Source: DATAAM01 sp036260075
Lineage (GTDB): Bacteria > Actinomycetota > Acidimicrobiia > Acidimicrobiales > JAHWLA01
Assembly: GCA_036260075.1 (NCBI GenBank)
Contig: DATAAM010000110.1
Span: 1 to 7,840 of the forward strand
Length of the DNA stretch: 7,840 nt
Direction of reading: 5' to 3'
In this document: one piece after another, positions 6,005-7,840 of the stretch
Numbering within the stretch: the stretch's first letter is position 1
Layout of the letters: each line of letters begins with the position of its first letter
Notes under the pieces: generated by a model
Seen by the model: only the letters and a program-made list of their open reading frames with translations
Told to the model about the DNA's origin: nothing
The model's database searches: none
Program-made: the position numbers and the translations under genes

Positions 6005-7024
6005 CTACCGGCTGCCGAGCAGCTCCTCGAACAGGGCAAGGTGCTCGGCCACCATGCGATCGGTGGAGAAGTAGCCCTCCACCGCCGCTCGGCAAGTGGC
6101 GCGGTCGATTGTGTGGACGCGACCGATCGCCTCGGCCATGTCGGTCTCGTCGTGACACAGGAAGCCGGTGCGGCCGTCCTCGATGACCTCGGGTGCCGCG
6201 CCCTCGGGGAAGGCGAGCACGGGCGTACCGCAGGCGAGTGCCTCGATCATCACCATGCCGAACGGCTCGTTCCACCGGATGGGGAAGAGGAGGCCCTCGG
6301 CGCCTGCGAGGAGCTCGAGCTTGTCCTCGTGGGGGATCTCGCCCAGGTACACGAGGTCGTCGTTGAGGTAGGGCTTGACGAAGTGCTCGAAGTACTCGTA
6401 CTCGCTGGGCTCGCGCATCTTGGCGGCCATGACGAGCTTCACGCCGGCCTTGTAGGCCGCTTCCAGGGCCCGGTGGGCGCCCTTGTCCGGTGACATGCGG
6501 CCGAGGAAGGCGTAGTAGCCGCCGTCACCCTTGCCGAACGGGAAGTCGCGGGCGTCGATGCCGTGGTGGATGACGCGGGCGATCGGCATGTGCGGCACCG
6601 GCTTCCGCTGGGCGTGGGAGATGGCGATGATCGGGACGCGGTGGGCGATGCGGTCGTAGATGGCCGACAGCTCGCCTTCGAGCGGGCCGTGGCAGGTGGT
6701 CACGACCTTGAGCTCGGGACGGCGCTCGGCGATGTAGGGACCGACGATGGTGTGGTCGTGCACGATGTCGAAGCCCTGGACGGCGTCGTAGGCCGCGTTG
6801 GCGTGGATCAGCTCGGGAACGCTGTTGCCGATGCGGTGGCCCTGGGCCTCGGCCAGGACGTGCTGACGGGGAACCGGGCAGGTGGAGTCGCCCGTCGTGA
6901 AGAGCAGCACGTCGTGGCCCGCGGCCTGGAACCCGGTGGCCAAGTGGTCGACCACCAGCTCGGTACCGCCGTAGAGCGAGGGCGGCACCGGAGTCCAGGG
7001 CGGCGCGATGAGTGCGATCCGCAT
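6005..7024 (-). CDS. GT4-family glycosyltransferase
   Basis: This 339-residue GT-B fold glycosyltransferase would transfer a sugar from a nucleotide donor at the cytoplasmic face. The N-terminal acceptor domain starts MRIALIAPPW and carries the glycine loop YGGTE (18-22), FDIVHDH (85-91) and VVTTCHG (107-113). The C-terminal donor domain (about 168-339) carries FLGRMSPDKG (173-182) and the NEPFGMVMIEALACGTPVL block (252-270), with the E-x7-E pair E253/E261 expected in GT4. The length fits the family. The start is set at ATG 7024 because the protein begins there with the first beta strand; a longer frame to 7066 adds only an unconserved stretch. The upstream TAAGCT 7 nt away suggests a leaderless mRNA. 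Donor and acceptor are unknown. No other cell-wall or exopolysaccharide genes are nearby. Confidence 0.93.
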   Translation of the reverse strand: MRIALIAPPWTPVPPSLYGGTELVVDHLATGFQAAGHDVLLFTTGDSTCPVPRQHVLAEAQGHRIGNSVPELIHANAAYDAVQGFDIVHDHTIVGPYIAERRPELKVVTTCHGPLEGELSAIYDRIAHRVPIIAISHAQRKPVPHMPIARVIHHGIDARDFPFGKGDGGYYAFLGRMSPDKGAHRALEAAYKAGVKLVMAAKMREPSEYEYFEHFVKPYLNDDLVYLGEIPHEDKLELLAGAEGLLFPIRWNEPFGMVMIEALACGTPVLAFPEGAAPEVIEDGRTGFLCHDETDMAEAIGRVHTIDRATCRAAVEGYFSTDRMVAEHLALFEELLGSR

Positions 7025-7031
7025 GGCGGAC

Positions 7032-7041
7032 AGCTTACGTT
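7032..7041. promoter_or_regulatory. Overlapping divergent -10 elements between glycosyltransferase and ADC-like gene
   Basis: AGCTTACGTT contains TAAGCT on the minus strand (7037-7032) and TACGTT on the plus strand (7036-7041), both exact TAnnnT matches sharing the TA at 7036-7037. Each ends 7 nt before a start codon (ATG 7024 and GTG 7049), the spacing expected for leaderless transcripts. The whole intergenic gap is 24 bp. Confidence 0.6.
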
Positions 7042-7048
7042 TGTGGCC

Positions 7049-7756
7049 GTGCACGAGGCCCCCCACGCTCCCTGGTCACTGCGCGGCGAGGTCGTCGTCG
7101 CATGGGCTCGTCGGGCCGCGGGGGCTCCTGCGCTTCCCGACGGACTGCACCTGCTGCCGGGCCCGGCGCTGGTGTTCGGCGTCCGGTACACCGATTCGCC
7201 GGTGGGGCCGTTCTGCGAGCTGGCCGTCGGCCTGCCCGCCCGGCTGGGGCTGCGACCGGGGTTCTGCCTCGTGGAGCACGTCGTCTCCGAGCCCGCCGCC
7301 AAGGTGGGGTTGCGGTGCAACTGGGGGTTCCCGGCGGACGTGGGCAGGCTCACCTGGGTGGCCGACGCCGAGCAGCGCGTGCTCCGGTACGAGGACCGCG
7401 GGCTCGTGCTTCGGATGGCGGCGATCGGGCCGCGACTGCCGGTGCTGGTCGGGATGCGCTCGGTGCAGCGCCGTGGAGACGGGCCCGTGCTCGTGCCCCG
7501 GCGCCTGACCGCGTCGGCTCGCTTCGCCCGGGGCGTGGTCGACGTGCCCGCCGACGACTCGTTGGCTTGGCTCGGAGGCTCCCACGGCGGCCTCGTGCTG
7601 TCGGCAGCGCGCCTCGTCGTGCGCCCCGCCCGCCACCCGCTGGGCCTGCTGTCGTCGTTCAGGGCGCCCCTGCGGGCAGCGGAGCCCGGCCTGTCGTACC
7701 GGGGGAGCACCCGCACCGCCGCCCGGTCGAGCGCCACCGCCGAAGCGCTACAGTGA
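7049..7756 (+). CDS. Acetoacetate decarboxylase-like protein, catalytic Lys pair absent
   Basis: This 235-residue protein resembles the acetoacetate decarboxylase superfamily seen in actinobacteria. Recognisable parts are APHAPWSLRGE (4-14), FGVRYTDSPVGPFCELAVGLPARLG (43-67), VGLRCNWGFPADVGRL (86-101) and ADAEQRVLRYEDRGL (105-119). In true acetoacetate decarboxylase, a Lys-Lys pair after the glycine-aromatic-proline motif forms the Schiff base with substrate. Here GFP is followed by Ala96-Asp97. The only lysine in the protein is K85, which does not align with that motif. It may be a non-decarboxylase binding or hydratase-like member. The start is GTG 7049, set by the TACGTT element 7 nt upstream; GTG 7043 is possible. 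Divergent from the glycosyltransferase by 24 bp, and followed after 9 nt by tRNA-Val. Confidence 0.82.
   Translation: MHEAPHAPWSLRGEVVVAWARRAAGAPALPDGLHLLPGPALVFGVRYTDSPVGPFCELAVGLPARLGLRPGFCLVEHVVSEPAAKVGLRCNWGFPADVGRLTWVADAEQRVLRYEDRGLVLRMAAIGPRLPVLVGMRSVQRRGDGPVLVPRRLTASARFARGVVDVPADDSLAWLGGSHGGLVLSAARLVVRPARHPLGLLSSFRAPLRAAEPGLSYRGSTRTAARSSATAEALQ
7749..7754 (+). promoter_or_regulatory. Candidate -10 element of tRNA-Val
   Basis: TACAGT, identical to the element before tRNA-Leu, lies 11 nt upstream of the tRNA-Val 5' end. It overlaps the last sense codons and the first base of the stop codon of the preceding gene. GTCGAG at 7726-7731 sits 17 nt upstream in the -35 position and is a weak match. 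Confidence 0.45.
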
Positions 7757-7765
7757 ATGGCCCCC

Positions 7766-7839
7766 GGGCGTATGGCTCAGTTGGTTAGAGCGCAGCCTTC
7801 ACACGGCTGAGGTCACAGGTTCGAGTCCTGTTACGCCCA
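7766..7839 (+). tRNA. tRNA-Val (anticodon CAC)
   Basis: This is a standard 74-nt tRNA. The acceptor stem pairs GGGCGTA (7766-7772) with TACGCCC (7832-7838), with discriminator A7839. The D arm is GCTCAGTTGGTTAGAGC. The anticodon stem 7793-7797/7805-7809 encloses the loop TTCACAC with anticodon CAC at 7800-7802, which reads GUG. The T arm is ACAGG-TTCGAGT-CCTGT. The window ends at C7840, so whether CCA is encoded cannot be seen. It lies 9 nt after the ADC-like gene. Confidence 0.97.
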
Positions 7840-7840
7840 C

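Noticed and set aside
6563..7048. Upstream extension of the ADC-like frame into the glycosyltransferase region
   Set aside because: The extension is antisense to conserved GT4 motifs, and the protein's recognisable N-terminus (HEAPHAPWSLRGE) starts at the GTG with a -10 element 7 nt upstream.
7012..7788. Alternative plus-strand frame running through the end of the ADC-like gene into tRNA-Val
   Set aside because: It is Arg/Ala/Gly-rich with no recognisable motif, and would overlap a tRNA gene.
7766..7840. tRNA-Val (or tRNA-Leu) as an integration attachment site
   Set aside because: No integrase and no repeated tRNA 3' end is visible in the window, though the region beyond 7840 cannot be seen.

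Overview
This is a dense, GC-rich chromosomal window. Strong third-position GC bias leaves almost every antisense frame open, and several genes start with GTG. Six copies of a 42-residue GYW..DGG..FGDA.F.GS repeat and a SodC of the mycobacterial type point to an actinobacterium. From general knowledge of where that repeat is common, I would guess the class Acidimicrobiia. There is no integrase, transposase, phage gene or CRISPR array, so this looks like ordinary chromosome.

Layout, left to right. A tRNA-Leu(CAA) (36-118, +) converges on a metallo-beta-lactamase-fold hydrolase of the glyoxalase II/YcbL type (142-864, -). Divergent from that hydrolase is the most unusual gene, a secreted protein with two complete Cu/Zn superoxide dismutase domains interleaved with six 42-residue repeats (931-2862, +). 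A 22-bp-arm hairpin separates it from a flavin-reductase-like FMN-binding protein (2942-3481, +). Two adjacent hairpins then separate that gene from a minus-strand operon: a two-domain VOC (glyoxalase/epimerase-like) protein (3743-4525) followed after 6 nt by a 55-residue CsbD-type stress protein (3569-3736). Divergent from the operon is an amidase-signature hydrolase (4619-6004, +), preceded by a possible 20-codon leaderless leader ORF. The amidase abuts, stop codon to stop codon, a GT4-family glycosyltransferase (6005-7024, -). Divergent from that, across only 24 bp, is an acetoacetate-decarboxylase-like protein (7049-7756, +) that lacks the catalytic lysine pair. A tRNA-Val(CAC) (7766-7839) closes the window; its probable promoter overlaps the stop codon of the preceding gene.

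How the genes fit together. There is no single obvious pathway. Several genes fit oxidative or electrophile stress handling: the double SOD, the glyoxalase II-like hydrolase, the VOC protein, the flavin reductase and CsbD. This theme is inference from family membership. A regulatory theme is visible directly: candidate -10 hexamers (TAnnnT or close) sit 6-7 nt upstream of several start codons, suggesting leaderless mRNAs. All three divergent gene pairs have back-to-back -10-like elements sharing a central TA.
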